A stretch of 47,319 nucleotides of DNA from Oscillospiraceae bacterium (GCA_902790375.1 CADARY010000044.1:1-47319); one strand, 5' to 3'; positions 7,357 through 16,139 are shown, counted from the stretch's first letter. The notes: generated by a model not told the origin, from the sequence alone. Program-made: numbers and translations.

Positions 7357-8310
7357 ATGAAGCCCAGCACCGATAAACGCGATTTTCTTTCCACCACCCC
7401 CGGGATCCTGACCGCGGCTGTCGCGGCAAACCTTCTCTGGGGCAGCGCCGCGCCCTGCATCAAGCTCGGCTACCGGTATTTCGGCATCGCCGCGGAGGAT
7501 GTGCTCAGTCAGATCCTCTTTGCCGGGGTGCGCTTTACGCTGGCGGGACTTTTGACCATCCTGATCGGGAGCCTTCTGCGCGGCAGGCTCCTGCTGCCGA
7601 AGCGCGGCTCCGGCGGGATGATCCTGACCCTCGCCATGATGCAGACGGTCATTCAGTACACCTTCTTTTATATCGGCCTGTCCCACGCCCCCGGCTTCAA
7701 GGGCTCGATCATCTCGCCGACCAGCACCTTCTTTGCCCTGCTGATCGCCGCGCTGGTATTCCGGCAGGAAAAGCTCACAGCGAAAAAGCTGCTCGGTTGC
7801 CTGATCGGCTTTGCGGGGGTGGTCGTGGTGAGCATGAACGGCAGCGCCGGCGGCAGCGTGCGTCTGGACGGCGAGGGCTTCCTGGTTCTGGCGGCGGCCT
7901 CCTACGGCTGCTCCTCCGTGCTCATCAAGCGCTATTCCGCGCGGGAGGACCCGGTCGTGCTGAGCGGCTGGCAGTTTCTGCTCGGCGGCGCGCTGATGAC
8001 GGCGGCCGCCCTCCTCGGCGGCGGCAGGCTGCACGCGGTCTCCCCCAAGGCCTGGCCGCTGATGCTCTACCTGGGCGCGCTCTCGGCGGTGGCCTATACC
8101 CTCTGGTCCCTGCTGCTGCAGCGGCATCCCGTCTCGCGCATCATGGTCTTCTCCTTCCTGAACCCCGTGTTCGGGGTAGTCCTGTCGGCGCTGCTGCTGG
8201 GAGAGGGGAAGATCCTGAACATCCCGCGCTGCCTGCTCGCCATGGCGCTGGTCTGCCTCGGCGTCTGGATCGTGAACCAGCCGGAAAAGCGATTGAAAGA
8301 AGAAGCCTGA
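7357..8310 (+). CDS. EamA/DMT-superfamily transporter
   Basis: The 317-residue membrane protein has two EamA repeats (about 19-150 and 165-306) and ten likely helices. The first repeat begins ANLLWGSAAPCIKLGY and the second SYGCSSVLIKRYS, as in drug/metabolite transporters. These proteins export small metabolites or take up sugars and amino acids. The ATG at 7357 follows AGGGAG. It lies 51 nt before the dehydrogenase gene, probably in the same unit, and downstream of the sugar-acid transporter. Its substrate is unknown; a role in sugar-acid overflow or uptake is inferred from neighbours. Confidence 0.85.
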   Translation: MKPSTDKRDFLSTTPGILTAAVAANLLWGSAAPCIKLGYRYFGIAAEDVLSQILFAGVRFTLAGLLTILIGSLLRGRLLLPKRGSGGMILTLAMMQTVIQYTFFYIGLSHAPGFKGSIISPTSTFFALLIAALVFRQEKLTAKKLLGCLIGFAGVVVVSMNGSAGGSVRLDGEGFLVLAAASYGCSSVLIKRYSAREDPVVLSGWQFLLGGALMTAAALLGGGRLHAVSPKAWPLMLYLGALSAVAYTLWSLLLQRHPVSRIMVFSFLNPVFGVVLSALLLGEGKILNIPRCLLAMALVCLGVWIVNQPEKRLKEEA

Positions 8311-8361
8311 CGGCGGAAAAACCCCCTTGCCCAAAGGGGAAGAATGGAAAGGAAGATGAGA

Positions 8362-9393
8362 ATGAAAGCGGCAGTTTTGAAAAACTGGTTTGATCTTGAG
8401 CTTACGGACATCCCCATGCCGGTGCCGAACGACAGGGAGGCCCTGATCAAGATCCGTTACGGCGGCGTCTGCGGCTCGGACATGACCGTCTATCGCGGCA
8501 AGCATATGACGGCAACGGTGCCGACCGTCCTGTGCCATGAGATCCTCGGCCACATCGCCGCCCTGCCCGAGGGCTATGACGGGCCGTTCAAGCCCGGCCA
8601 GCGGGTACTGATGAACCCGGTCATCTCCTGCGGCGCGTGCGCGGCCTGCAGGCGAGGTCTCGGCCATGTGTGCGAAAACCTGAAGCTGCTCGGCATCCAT
8701 GTCGACGGCGGCTTTGCCGAGTATACCAAGGTCGGCGTGGACAAGCTCTGCGCCCTGGATGACGATATCCCCGACGAGGTCGCCATCCTCGGCGAGCCCT
8801 TTGCCGTCGGCTACCATGTCATGCAGCGCAGCCAGATCCAGCCGGGCGACAGGATCTTCATCTCCGGCGGCGCGACGGTGGGCCTCTATATTGCGATCTT
8901 TGCCAAGGCTTTCGGCGCCGGGCGCGTCATCATCTCGGAGATCAACGAGCCGCGCCGTCAGTTTGTGGAGTCCATGGGCATCGAGACAATCAATCCCTCG
9001 CAGACGGACGCCATGGATCTGATGCGTGAGGTCACCGGGGGCGGCGGCTTTGACATCGTCTACGATACCTCGGGGGCGCCCTCGGCGGTGCTGCAGATGC
9101 CGGATCTGACCCGCTGCGGCGGGAAGATGCTGTCTCTCGGCCTGTCGGGCGACGCCTATCCGTTCATTATCGGCAAAGTCTCCTTCAAGGAGATCACGCT
9201 GATCGGCAACCGCCTGTATTCGCAGGAGGACTTTGAAAACGGCGTCCGTTTCCTGGAGGACAACTGGCGCCGCCTCGGCCTCGACCGCATGGTCACGGAC
9301 CGGCTGACCCTGGGCGAGATCGACAAGGCCATTCAGATGATGATCGACGGCACCAACCTCTGCAAGATCATCATAGACTGCCAGAAGGGCTGA
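8362..9393 (+). CDS. Zinc-dependent medium-chain alcohol/polyol dehydrogenase
   Basis: The 343-residue enzyme shows all family marks. Catalytic zinc ligands are Cys37 in GVCGSD, His59-Glu60 in CHEILGH and Glu145 in GEPFAV. Structural zinc ligands are Cys90, 93, 96 and 104. A Rossmann fold follows, though the dinucleotide loop reads ISGGATVGLY rather than GxGxxG. It would oxidise a secondary alcohol of a polyol, aldonate or threonine-like substrate with NAD(P). Position downstream of the KDG genes suggests a sugar acid or its alcohol. The ATG at 8362 has AAAGGAAG upstream and gives the classic MKAAVL start; in-frame ATGs at 8344 and 8356 lack this. Confidence 0.88.
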   Translation: MKAAVLKNWFDLELTDIPMPVPNDREALIKIRYGGVCGSDMTVYRGKHMTATVPTVLCHEILGHIAALPEGYDGPFKPGQRVLMNPVISCGACAACRRGLGHVCENLKLLGIHVDGGFAEYTKVGVDKLCALDDDIPDEVAILGEPFAVGYHVMQRSQIQPGDRIFISGGATVGLYIAIFAKAFGAGRVIISEINEPRRQFVESMGIETINPSQTDAMDLMREVTGGGGFDIVYDTSGAPSAVLQMPDLTRCGGKMLSLGLSGDAYPFIIGKVSFKEITLIGNRLYSQEDFENGVRFLEDNWRRLGLDRMVTDRLTLGEIDKAIQMMIDGTNLCKIIIDCQKG

Positions 9394-9416
9394 GCGGCAC
9401 AGAGCAATCAACACAC

Positions 9417-9444
9417 AAGGGCAGGAGCCGCAGCTCCTGCCCTC
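9417..9444. terminator. Bidirectional terminator between convergent genes
   Basis: GGGCAGGAGC (9419-9428) and GCTCCTGCCC (9433-9442) make a perfect 10-bp stem with a CGCA loop. T-rich sequence follows on both strands. It separates the plus-strand dehydrogenase from the minus-strand symporter. Confidence 0.85.
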
Positions 9445-9471
9445 GTCTTGTATGATTGATTATCGTTTGAA

Positions 9472-10683
9472 TCAGCGGGCGGCGCGTCCGCGCTGCAGTT
9501 CGGAAACCACGATGGCGCAGGAGCTGTCGCCGGTGATGTTGACGACGGTGCGCCCCATGTCGAAGATGCGGTCCACACCGGCGACCAGAGCGATGCCCTC
9601 GACCGGGAGACCGACGGACTGCAGCACCATAGCCAGCATGACCATGCCCGCGCCGGGGACACCCGCGGTTCCGATGGAGGCGAGCGTTGCGGTCAGAACG
9701 ATGGTGAGCATTTGCGTGAGCGTGAGCTCAATGCCGAAGCAGGAAGCGATGAAGATGCAGCATACGCCCTGGTAAATGGCAGTACCGTCCATGTTGATGG
9801 TAGCGCCGAGCGGAAGGACGAAGGAGGTGACCTCCTTATCCGCGCCGAGCTTCTGCACACACTTCATGTTCAGCGGCAGCGTACCGACGGAGGAGGCGGA
9901 GGAGAAGGCCAGCACAATGGCCGGCATCATGCCCTTGAAAAACGTGACGGGGTTCATGTGTCCCAGGAGCTTGACCGAGAGGGAGTAGACAACCGCCATG
10001 TGGAGGAAATAGCAGATGTAGGCGATCAGCAATACCTTGGCGAGCGACCCGAGCACCGCCGGACCGTTCTCCGCGACAACAGGGCACAGCAAGCAGAACA
10101 CGCCGATGGGGGAGAGCTTCAGGATCATCTCCATGATCTTCATGCAGATGTCATTGCAGATGGTGACTGCTGTAAATTCGATGTCCATGCGCTCACGGAT
10201 CAGGATCAGGGCAAAGCCGATAAACAGGGAAGCCACGATGATTTGCAGCATGTTGGCGTTGGCAAAGGGCGCAATGAAGTTTGAAGGAAAGATCCCTACC
10301 AGCGTATCCATGAAGTTGACGGAGGTCGCAGAGGGCGTATAGCTCAGATCTGTGGTGGAGAGAACCGGGAAGATCCCCTTGGTCAGATTGGCGATCAGCA
10401 GGCCGATCGTCACCGCAAAGGCCGTGGTGCAGAGGTAATACAGGACGGTCTGCCCGCCGATGGTGCCGACCTTCCGGATGTCGCGCAGGGAGACAACACC
10501 CGCCATGATGGAGAAGAAGACCAGCGGACACACGATCCATTTGATGAGATTGAGAAAGATCGTGCCGAAGGGCTTGACGTACTTCGTCGCAATGGCCGCG
10601 TTGGACGTCAGAAGAATACCGACGATGATCGCAAGCACCATTGCAATGAAAATCTGCGTGGAGAGTGCCATTTTCTTTTTCAT
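9472..10683 (-). CDS. Dicarboxylate/amino acid:cation symporter (DAACS family)
   Basis: The 403-residue protein is a GltP/DctA-type secondary transporter that imports dicarboxylates, glutamate or serine/threonine with Na+ or H+. The Ser-rich hairpin SSASSVGTLPLNM, the GATINMDGTA motif, the second hairpin GTAGVPGAG and the C-terminal DRIFDMGRTVVNITGD are all present. About eight helices plus two re-entrant loops are expected. The ATG at 10683 has AAAGGAAG upstream, though the frame is open further. It is a single-gene unit. Substrate choice within the family cannot be fixed here. Confidence 0.92.
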   Translation of the reverse strand: MKKKMALSTQIFIAMVLAIIVGILLTSNAAIATKYVKPFGTIFLNLIKWIVCPLVFFSIMAGVVSLRDIRKVGTIGGQTVLYYLCTTAFAVTIGLLIANLTKGIFPVLSTTDLSYTPSATSVNFMDTLVGIFPSNFIAPFANANMLQIIVASLFIGFALILIRERMDIEFTAVTICNDICMKIMEMILKLSPIGVFCLLCPVVAENGPAVLGSLAKVLLIAYICYFLHMAVVYSLSVKLLGHMNPVTFFKGMMPAIVLAFSSASSVGTLPLNMKCVQKLGADKEVTSFVLPLGATINMDGTAIYQGVCCIFIASCFGIELTLTQMLTIVLTATLASIGTAGVPGAGMVMLAMVLQSVGLPVEGIALVAGVDRIFDMGRTVVNITGDSSCAIVVSELQRGRAAR

Positions 10684-10730
10684 GGGATCAGCTTCCTTTC
10701 CTGAATAGTATTCCGAAAATGTACACTCTA

Positions 10731-10759
10731 AGAATACAATAATAAGAGCAAATTGTCCA
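10731..10759 (-). promoter_or_regulatory. Promoter of the DAACS symporter with a palindrome in the leader
   Basis: On the minus strand TGGACA (10754-10759) and TATTCT (10731-10736) are 17 nt apart. An 11-bp perfect palindrome, GAATAGTATTC at 10703-10713, lies in the leader between the transcription start and the ribosome binding site and could be an operator. Confidence 0.6.
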
Positions 10760-10907
10760 GAATAAAATGAATGATGCACTGAAAATTTGTTGAAAATGCG
10801 GAGAACGATAGCCGCGCACAGAGAAGTGGTGTGAGTGCGGTATATGGCGATCAATGCCCGGGGGAAAAACTACGGTTTTCCTGCCTTGCCGATCCATGGC
10901 CTGCGCG

Positions 10908-13900
10908 TCAGCCCAGCAGCTGGAGCAGCTCCTCCTGACTGAGCGACGCAAGGCTTGTCCCCTCGCCGCTGAGCACGGCCTCTGCCAGATCGCGCTTGGC
11001 TTCCTGCAGGGCGAGGATGCGCTCCTCAATGGTATCCTTGACGATGATCCGGTAGACGGTGACCTGGTTTTGCTGGCCGATGCGGTGGGCGCGGTCGGTA
11101 GCCTGATTCTGGGCGGCGAGGTTCCACCAGGGATCGTAGTGGATGACCACGTCCGCGCCGGTCAGGTTCAGTCCCGTGCCGCCCGCCTTGAGAGAGATCA
11201 GAAATACCGGCGTGTCGCCGTCGTTGAATTCCCGCACGAGTCTGAGGCGCTGCTCCTTCGGCGTTGAGCCGGTGAGCTTGTAATACGGGATGCCCTCGGC
11301 CTTCAGATCCTCCTCCAGCAGGGCGAGCATGGACGTAAACTGAGAGAATACCAGCATCCGATGCCCGCCGCCCATGGCGCTTTTGACAAGCTCCAGACAG
11401 GCGTCGCGCTTGGCGCTGCCGCCGCGATAGTCCTCCAGGATCAGCGACGGGTCGCAGCAGATCTGGCGTATGCGCGTCAGCTCCGCAAAGAGGCGCAGCT
11501 TATCCTCGCCGCTGCCGTCGGAGCTTGCCACCAGCTGCTTCATGCGCACGACCTGCCCGTCGTAGATCTTGCGCTGCTCGTCGTCGAAGCGGGTGTAGCG
11601 CACCTCCTCCAGCTTGGGCGGCAGGTCTTTCAGCACGTCGGCCTTGAGACGCCGCAGGATAAAGGGGGCGGTCATCCGCTTGAGCCGTTCCGTGGCGGCC
11701 GGGTCCTTCTGCTTTGTGATCGGCGTCTCCAGCCGGCGCGAAAACTCCGTATAGCTGTACAGGAAGCCGGGCATCAGATAATCGAAAATACTCCACAGCT
11801 CGGCAAGGCGGTTTTCGATGGGCGTGCCGGTCAGGGCAAAGCGAAGCTCGGCGTTCACCGCCTTGACCGCCTTGGTCATGGAGGCTTTTTGGTTTTTGAT
11901 ATACTGCGCCTCATCCAGGACCATGAGGGAAAAACGCAGCTCCCTGTAGGATGCGATATCCTGCCGCAGCAGATCATAGCTCGTGATGCACACCATACCA
12001 TCGGTCAAGGCTGCGATACGGCTTTTCCGCTGCGAGGCGGGCCCGGTTATCACCTGCGCACTCAGTCCCGGAGCAAAACGCTGAAATTCCTCCTGCCAGT
12101 TGTAAACCAGCGACGCCGGGCACACCACCAGACAGAGACGCATGCTGCCCGCGTCATGCAGAGCCTGTACAAGCGAAATGAACTGCAAGGTCTTTCCCAA
12201 ACCCATTTCGTCGGCCAGAATACCGCCGAATCCGGCCGCCGCCAGCGTGCGCAGCCATTTATAGCCATGCACCTGATAGGGGCGCAGAATCTCCGCCTGG
12301 GCGTCCGGCGCTTCGTAATCCGCGTCCCGGATGGTCCTGAAGTTTTTGATCAGGGCGCGATATGTGCGGTCGCGGTTGGAGACGAGACTGTCATGCTCCT
12401 CCAGCAGCGAGTCGAGGTAGAGCGCCCGGTACAGGGGAAGCTTCGCGCCGCCGCGCATGGCGTCCTCCAGCGAAAAGTTCATCCCGTCTCCGAGCGCCTC
12501 CAGCTCGGCGAGCTGACTGTCCCGGTCCAGATCGACGAAAGCGCCGCTCGAGAGGCGGTGGTACTTCTTCTTCTGCCGATAGCTCTCCAGCACGGCCAGC
12601 AGCTCCTCCGGCGCCATATCCTTTGTCAGCAGCTCAATTTCCAGCAGTCCGCTTTCGACGGACACGCCGACGCGAAGCTGCGGCATGGGCCGCAGGGCGC
12701 TGCGGTCGAAAGCGGCGCTGCCCTCCACGGCGCCGAAGCGCTGAAGCTCCGGCACGGCTTCGGTCATGATCTCATAGAGCGCGTCGTCGGAACAGGGAAG
12801 CCAGAAGAGAGAGCTGGCCTCAAGCTGTCTGGGGAAAAAGTCTTTCAGTACTTCGAGCACCCGCTCCTCCTGCATGGCGTCGCGGTAGCATCCGGCTTTG
12901 CCCGAAGAGGGGAGCGTGCGGGGTGCGTCCTCTCCGTACCGGACAAGGGCCTCGCAGGTGATGATATCGTATATGCCATCAATATCCAGTCGGAAGGTAA
13001 AGCGCGGCTCGGGAGGCAGCAGTCCCTCCGCCTCTTCGGCGCAGATGTCCTCCAGATCGACGTAAGGGCTCTGCCGAAGCTGGGGCACAACGCGGTAATA
13101 GTACTCCGCCAGCTTGTCCCGTCCGATCCGAAAACAAATGCCGCCGTTTTTGTCCGCCGCCGCGCGGAAGGGACGCAGCGCCTGTTCTTCGTCTCTGGTG
13201 ATCCTGCTCAGGCGGTCGGAAGTAAGCATATAGCTTCCCGCGCTGCCCTTGAGGATCACCGGCATTTTGCCGCTTACCTCAATGCCCAGCATCGCGCCGC
13301 TTTTCGGGATGCGCGCGGTACTGAGCGTCACCCGCAGCGCGGCGTGGCCGACGGTAAGCTGTCCCGCGTCCTTCTGGCCGTGGCAGGAAAACTCCACCGC
13401 CGTACCCTCGGCAAGCTCGTAGAAGCGGTCGAGCACCGCCCCGGTCAGCGCGTCGCGGGTCTTGACCTTGAGGGCCCCGGAGTAGAGAAGCGCGCTGTTC
13501 GCCACCTCCGTCTCACTCATGCGCCGCTGCAGGAAGGTGAGCCAGGGGAGACTGTCGTCGGTGAGGTCAAACGCGCCGAAGTCCAGCTCGCTTGTCTTGC
13601 TCAGCTTAAACGCCAGATGCTCCTCATAAGAATACAGAAACTCCTGATAGGATCGCAGCAAAACCGTTTTCCCGCCCACAGGCCCGATTTTGTAGGAGAG
13701 CACCAGTTCCCCGTCGATGAGCATCAGGCGAGGCTGAAGGGAAATGCTTTTGGGCCTTGGCGTTTCCTCTGCCTGCTCGTTTTCCCGCGCGGCGGAAAGG
13801 CGGTCCATGGCCTCGAGAAAGCTGCTCGCCGCCCGGTCGGTCGCGTCGCCGGGATTGTTCTGATGAATGTACGCCCGCAGCGCCGTCAGCAGAGCCAGCT

Positions 13901-14771
13901 CATGCTCGCACAGATCGTCGGAGTAATCGTAGAAATCGTAGTAATAATACGACTGCCTGCATGTACAGCGATGGGATTCCGGCTTGTCGGCCAGAAGGTC
14001 CAGACGCACGTAACACAGGCGCTCTCCGTCATGAACCGAGCCCTCTGCCGTAAGCATCGGCTCACCCTTCGGCGAGTAAGCTTCACAGACGCGGCTGAGC
14101 TTCGCCGCGTTGTCTGCAAGCAGCGCCGGAAGCTGCTCGGCGGCGTATTCGTTTGTTCGCGCGTAACGGAGCACATAAGGGAGATTAAAGAAGGTGCCGT
14201 CCGCTTCCTCGCCGGGGAAGAGAGAGGCGGCGGCAAGCTTGCGGCTCTTTTTCTTTTCTTTTTCCGCCTGACGCCTGGCCTCCTCGGCCTTGCGCATGGC
14301 TGCCTCGGCTTTGCGCCTGGCCTGCTCCGCCTTTTTCTGCTTCTCCCGTTCCTTTGCCTTCCGCTGCTCCTCTTCCTCCCGCCGCCGCTTTTCGGCGATC
14401 TCCGGCGGCTCGTCAAAAACCCAGGGTCCATGCTCCTGTTCCCAGAGCATCAGCACCGCCGCCTCGTGGTGGCAGACCTTGCTGCTCAGGTTCCGGTTAT
14501 TGAGTCTGTAATAAAATCTCCGCTTTGTCAGGCAATCGCAGTGAAACTTTTTATCGTTCCAGCTGTCGGAATACGATTTGGGCGCGGTGATACGCACTTC
14601 ACAGCGGTAACCGTTCTTTGTCTCAAGCGCTGCGCTTGCCGTATCGGCTGTGGTGACGAGATCCTTCACATAGGCGCTCTTCACGGCCTTTTCTGCCTTT
14701 TCGAGGACATCTGTCGGAAACAGAATCCGCCACTCTTTTTTCTCCTGGGTGGGAAACAAGCTTTCCTGCAA
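10908..14771 (-). CDS. SNF2-family DNA-dependent ATPase with two SWIM zinc fingers
   Basis: The 1287-residue protein joins two SWIM-type fingers (Cys78, Cys80, Cys100, His102; and Cys269, Cys271, Cys288, His290), with a Lys/Glu/Arg-rich coiled coil at about 125-180 between them, to a complete C-terminal SNF2 ATPase. Walker A DEMGLGKT (about 853-860), DEAQ (about 950), the LTGTP motif, LVFSQF and the final GGTGLNL...DRAHRIGQ motif are intact. It is expected to move along or remodel DNA-protein complexes. Bacterial members are widespread and mostly uncharacterised. The start is TTG at 14771; an in-frame stop lies about 40 nt upstream and no ATG fits, although the ribosome binding site is poor. 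It is transcribed alone. Confidence 0.9.
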   Translation of the reverse strand: MQESLFPTQEKKEWRILFPTDVLEKAEKAVKSAYVKDLVTTADTASAALETKNGYRCEVRITAPKSYSDSWNDKKFHCDCLTKRRFYYRLNNRNLSSKVCHHEAAVLMLWEQEHGPWVFDEPPEIAEKRRREEEEQRKAKEREKQKKAEQARRKAEAAMRKAEEARRQAEKEKKKSRKLAAASLFPGEEADGTFFNLPYVLRYARTNEYAAEQLPALLADNAAKLSRVCEAYSPKGEPMLTAEGSVHDGERLCYVRLDLLADKPESHRCTCRQSYYYYDFYDYSDDLCEHELALLTALRAYIHQNNPGDATDRAASSFLEAMDRLSAARENEQAEETPRPKSISLQPRLMLIDGELVLSYKIGPVGGKTVLLRSYQEFLYSYEEHLAFKLSKTSELDFGAFDLTDDSLPWLTFLQRRMSETEVANSALLYSGALKVKTRDALTGAVLDRFYELAEGTAVEFSCHGQKDAGQLTVGHAALRVTLSTARIPKSGAMLGIEVSGKMPVILKGSAGSYMLTSDRLSRITRDEEQALRPFRAAADKNGGICFRIGRDKLAEYYYRVVPQLRQSPYVDLEDICAEEAEGLLPPEPRFTFRLDIDGIYDIITCEALVRYGEDAPRTLPSSGKAGCYRDAMQEERVLEVLKDFFPRQLEASSLFWLPCSDDALYEIMTEAVPELQRFGAVEGSAAFDRSALRPMPQLRVGVSVESGLLEIELLTKDMAPEELLAVLESYRQKKKYHRLSSGAFVDLDRDSQLAELEALGDGMNFSLEDAMRGGAKLPLYRALYLDSLLEEHDSLVSNRDRTYRALIKNFRTIRDADYEAPDAQAEILRPYQVHGYKWLRTLAAAGFGGILADEMGLGKTLQFISLVQALHDAGSMRLCLVVCPASLVYNWQEEFQRFAPGLSAQVITGPASQRKSRIAALTDGMVCITSYDLLRQDIASYRELRFSLMVLDEAQYIKNQKASMTKAVKAVNAELRFALTGTPIENRLAELWSIFDYLMPGFLYSYTEFSRRLETPITKQKDPAATERLKRMTAPFILRRLKADVLKDLPPKLEEVRYTRFDDEQRKIYDGQVVRMKQLVASSDGSGEDKLRLFAELTRIRQICCDPSLILEDYRGGSAKRDACLELVKSAMGGGHRMLVFSQFTSMLALLEEDLKAEGIPYYKLTGSTPKEQRLRLVREFNDGDTPVFLISLKAGGTGLNLTGADVVIHYDPWWNLAAQNQATDRAHRIGQQNQVTVYRIIVKDTIEERILALQEAKRDLAEAVLSGEGTSLASLSQEELLQLLG

Positions 14772-14810
14772 TTTACCACGACCCCATTTCTGATCTGATC
14801 TTTCCGAATC

Positions 14811-14839
14811 ATTTTATCGGGCTTTCCCTGCGGTGTCAA
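14811..14839 (-). promoter_or_regulatory. Promoter of the SNF2 gene
   Basis: On the minus strand a perfect TTGACA (14834-14839) and TAAAAT (14811-14816) are 17 nt apart. Transcription would start near 14804, about 33 nt before the TTG start, which supports that start choice. Confidence 0.8.
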
Positions 14840-15031
14840 TCCGGAAAGCAGGATAAAATAGAACGGTTCATCCGACAGATGACATAGGCAGTCAACACAA
14901 TAGGCAGTGGTCAACAAACGGGGGGAAGGAATACGGCTTCTGACCTCGGGCATTATTCTGTTCAGACGGCTGTGCAGGCAGAGACGCGGAAACGATTTGC
15001 AGATTTCCCGGGCCAAACTCTGCATAAGCCC
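14840..15031. other. Intergenic stretch with no recognised feature
   Basis: This lies between the back-to-back promoters of the SNF2 gene and the toxin-antitoxin operon. I see no gene, terminator or repeat in it. It holds two near copies of a CAATAGGCAGT-like word around 14888-14911, too short to interpret. Confidence 0.6.
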
Positions 15032-15070
15032 TTGCAAAATAGCTAAAATATAGTATAATATAATTAGCTA
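15032..15070 (+). promoter_or_regulatory. Promoter and operator of the toxin-antitoxin operon
   Basis: TTGCAA (15032-15037) and TATAAT (15054-15059) are 16 nt apart. A 7-bp inverted repeat, TAGCTAA (15040-15046) and TTAGCTA (15064-15070), brackets the -10 element. That is the usual arrangement for autoregulation by an antitoxin or toxin-antitoxin complex. Confidence 0.8.
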
Positions 15071-15089
15071 ACAAAAGGAGGCGAATAGT

Positions 15090-15332
15090 ATGGTCGGAGC
15101 AACGGCAACCGCGACGGAAATGCAGAATAATTTCGGCCGCTATCTGAGTATCGTAATCGGCGGCGCGGAGGTTATTGTCACCAAAAACGGAAAAGAGGTC
15201 GGGCGCTTTGTACCCAAGGATGCCGCCATCTCCTATCTGACGGATTCTCTGACCGGGATTCTCAAGGGGGATGCGCAGGTGCGGGAAACCAGAGATGCGG
15301 CGCTGAGGGCAAAATATGAGATTGCTGATTGA
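15090..15332 (+). CDS. Type II antitoxin, Phd/YefM family
   Basis: The 80-residue protein begins MVGATATATEMQNNFGRYL, a typical Phd/YefM N-terminal DNA-binding fold, and VIVTKNGKEVGRFVP is the second conserved block. Its C terminus is charged and likely wraps the toxin. It should neutralise the PIN-domain toxin whose gene overlaps it by 17 nt and repress the operon through the inverted repeat at 15040-15070. AGGAGG precedes the ATG. Phd antitoxins with PIN toxins are a common pairing. Confidence 0.9.
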   Translation: MVGATATATEMQNNFGRYLSIVIGGAEVIVTKNGKEVGRFVPKDAAISYLTDSLTGILKGDAQVRETRDAALRAKYEIAD

Positions 15333-15723
15333 CGCCAACATAGTCCTGGATGTGCTGCAAAAGAGAGAGCCGTATTGGAAGGACTCGTCTGTGATCTGGA
15401 AGCTGTGTGAAACGGAGCAGGCCGAAGGCTATATTTCCACGCTGACCTTTGCCAATCTCATGGATGTCATGCGCCGGGAGCTCGACCCCGCTCAAATTCG
15501 GGATGTGCTGGATAAGCTGCGCCTGATCTTTCGCTTTGCGGATTTCACGGCGGCAGATATGGAGAAGGCTGCGGAGATGGGCTGGGACGATTTCGAGGAC
15601 GCGATCCAGGCTGCCACGGCGGAGCGGATCATGGCTGACAGCATCATTACCAGAAATGTCCGCGATTTCCGGAACAGCAAGGTCATTGCCTTTACGCCGT
15701 CAGAGTATATCGCACGGCTGTGA
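15316..15723 (+). CDS. PIN-domain ribonuclease toxin, VapC-like
   Basis: The 135-residue protein has the PIN acidic residues: Asp6 in LLIDANIV, Asp95 in DFEDAIQAA and Asp108/Asp117 around ADSIITRNVRDF. PIN toxins cut tRNA, rRNA or mRNA with Mg2+ and stop growth when the antitoxin is lost. The length is normal and the frame intact, so it is probably functional. The ATG lies inside the end of the antitoxin gene, ensuring coupled translation. The RNA target cannot be inferred. Confidence 0.88.
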   Translation: MRLLIDANIVLDVLQKREPYWKDSSVIWKLCETEQAEGYISTLTFANLMDVMRRELDPAQIRDVLDKLRLIFRFADFTAADMEKAAEMGWDDFEDAIQAATAERIMADSIITRNVRDFRNSKVIAFTPSEYIARL

Positions 15724-15868
15724 ATTGCTTTCTCATAAAGGCGAAGCTTTGCACAGAATAAGATGATGATACAGTGAATACCGAGGTGTGCTAAACAGCC
15801 AAGCCTCGCACATATACATGACCCAGAGAACGTGCGGCGATTTCATGCCGCGCAGGGGAGTGGTGTGA

Positions 15869-16129
15869 GTGCGAGAAAGCTTAGAGGAACGGGCCTGCGA
15901 CCTGGCCGCATACATCATCGAGAAGCGGACCACCGTCCGCGCCGCCGCGAAGAAATTCGGCGTTTCCAAATCCACCGTACACAAGGATCTGACCGAGCGC
16001 CTGCCGCATGTGAATCCGGGACTGTACCGGCAGGTGCGCATGCTGCTGGATCTCAACAAGGCCGAGCGGCACATCCGCGGCGGCCTTGCCACCCGGCGCA
16101 AGTATAAGGGCATACAGGCCGGGGAATGA
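15869..16129 (+). CDS. spoIIID: Sporulation transcriptional regulator SpoIIID
   Basis: The 86-residue DNA-binding protein acts in the mother cell as activator and repressor of sigma-E-dependent genes. The helix-turn-helix at 21-40 (TVRAAAKKFGVSKSTVHKD) is nearly identical to known SpoIIID proteins, followed by LTERLPHVNP and the basic C-terminal RHIRGGLATRRKYKG that also binds DNA. The GTG start at 15869 has AGGGGAG 8 nt upstream and lacks any ATG alternative. Its presence implies that the host forms endospores. It stands alone, with a terminator just after it. No convincing sigma-E promoter could be picked out upstream. Confidence 0.95.
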   Translation: MRESLEERACDLAAYIIEKRTTVRAAAKKFGVSKSTVHKDLTERLPHVNPGLYRQVRMLLDLNKAERHIRGGLATRRKYKGIQAGE

Positions 16130-16139
16130 GAAAAAGACA

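Noticed and set aside
11361-14798. A plus-strand frame of over 1100 codons opposite the SNF2 gene
   Set aside because: It mirrors the codons of the SNF2 gene in GC-rich DNA, has no ribosome binding site or known domain, and the SNF2 motifs are clear on the other strand.
10908-15723. SNF2 ATPase plus toxin-antitoxin as a defence island
   Set aside because: The two units are divergent with separate strong promoters, and no nuclease, methylase or other defence gene is nearby.
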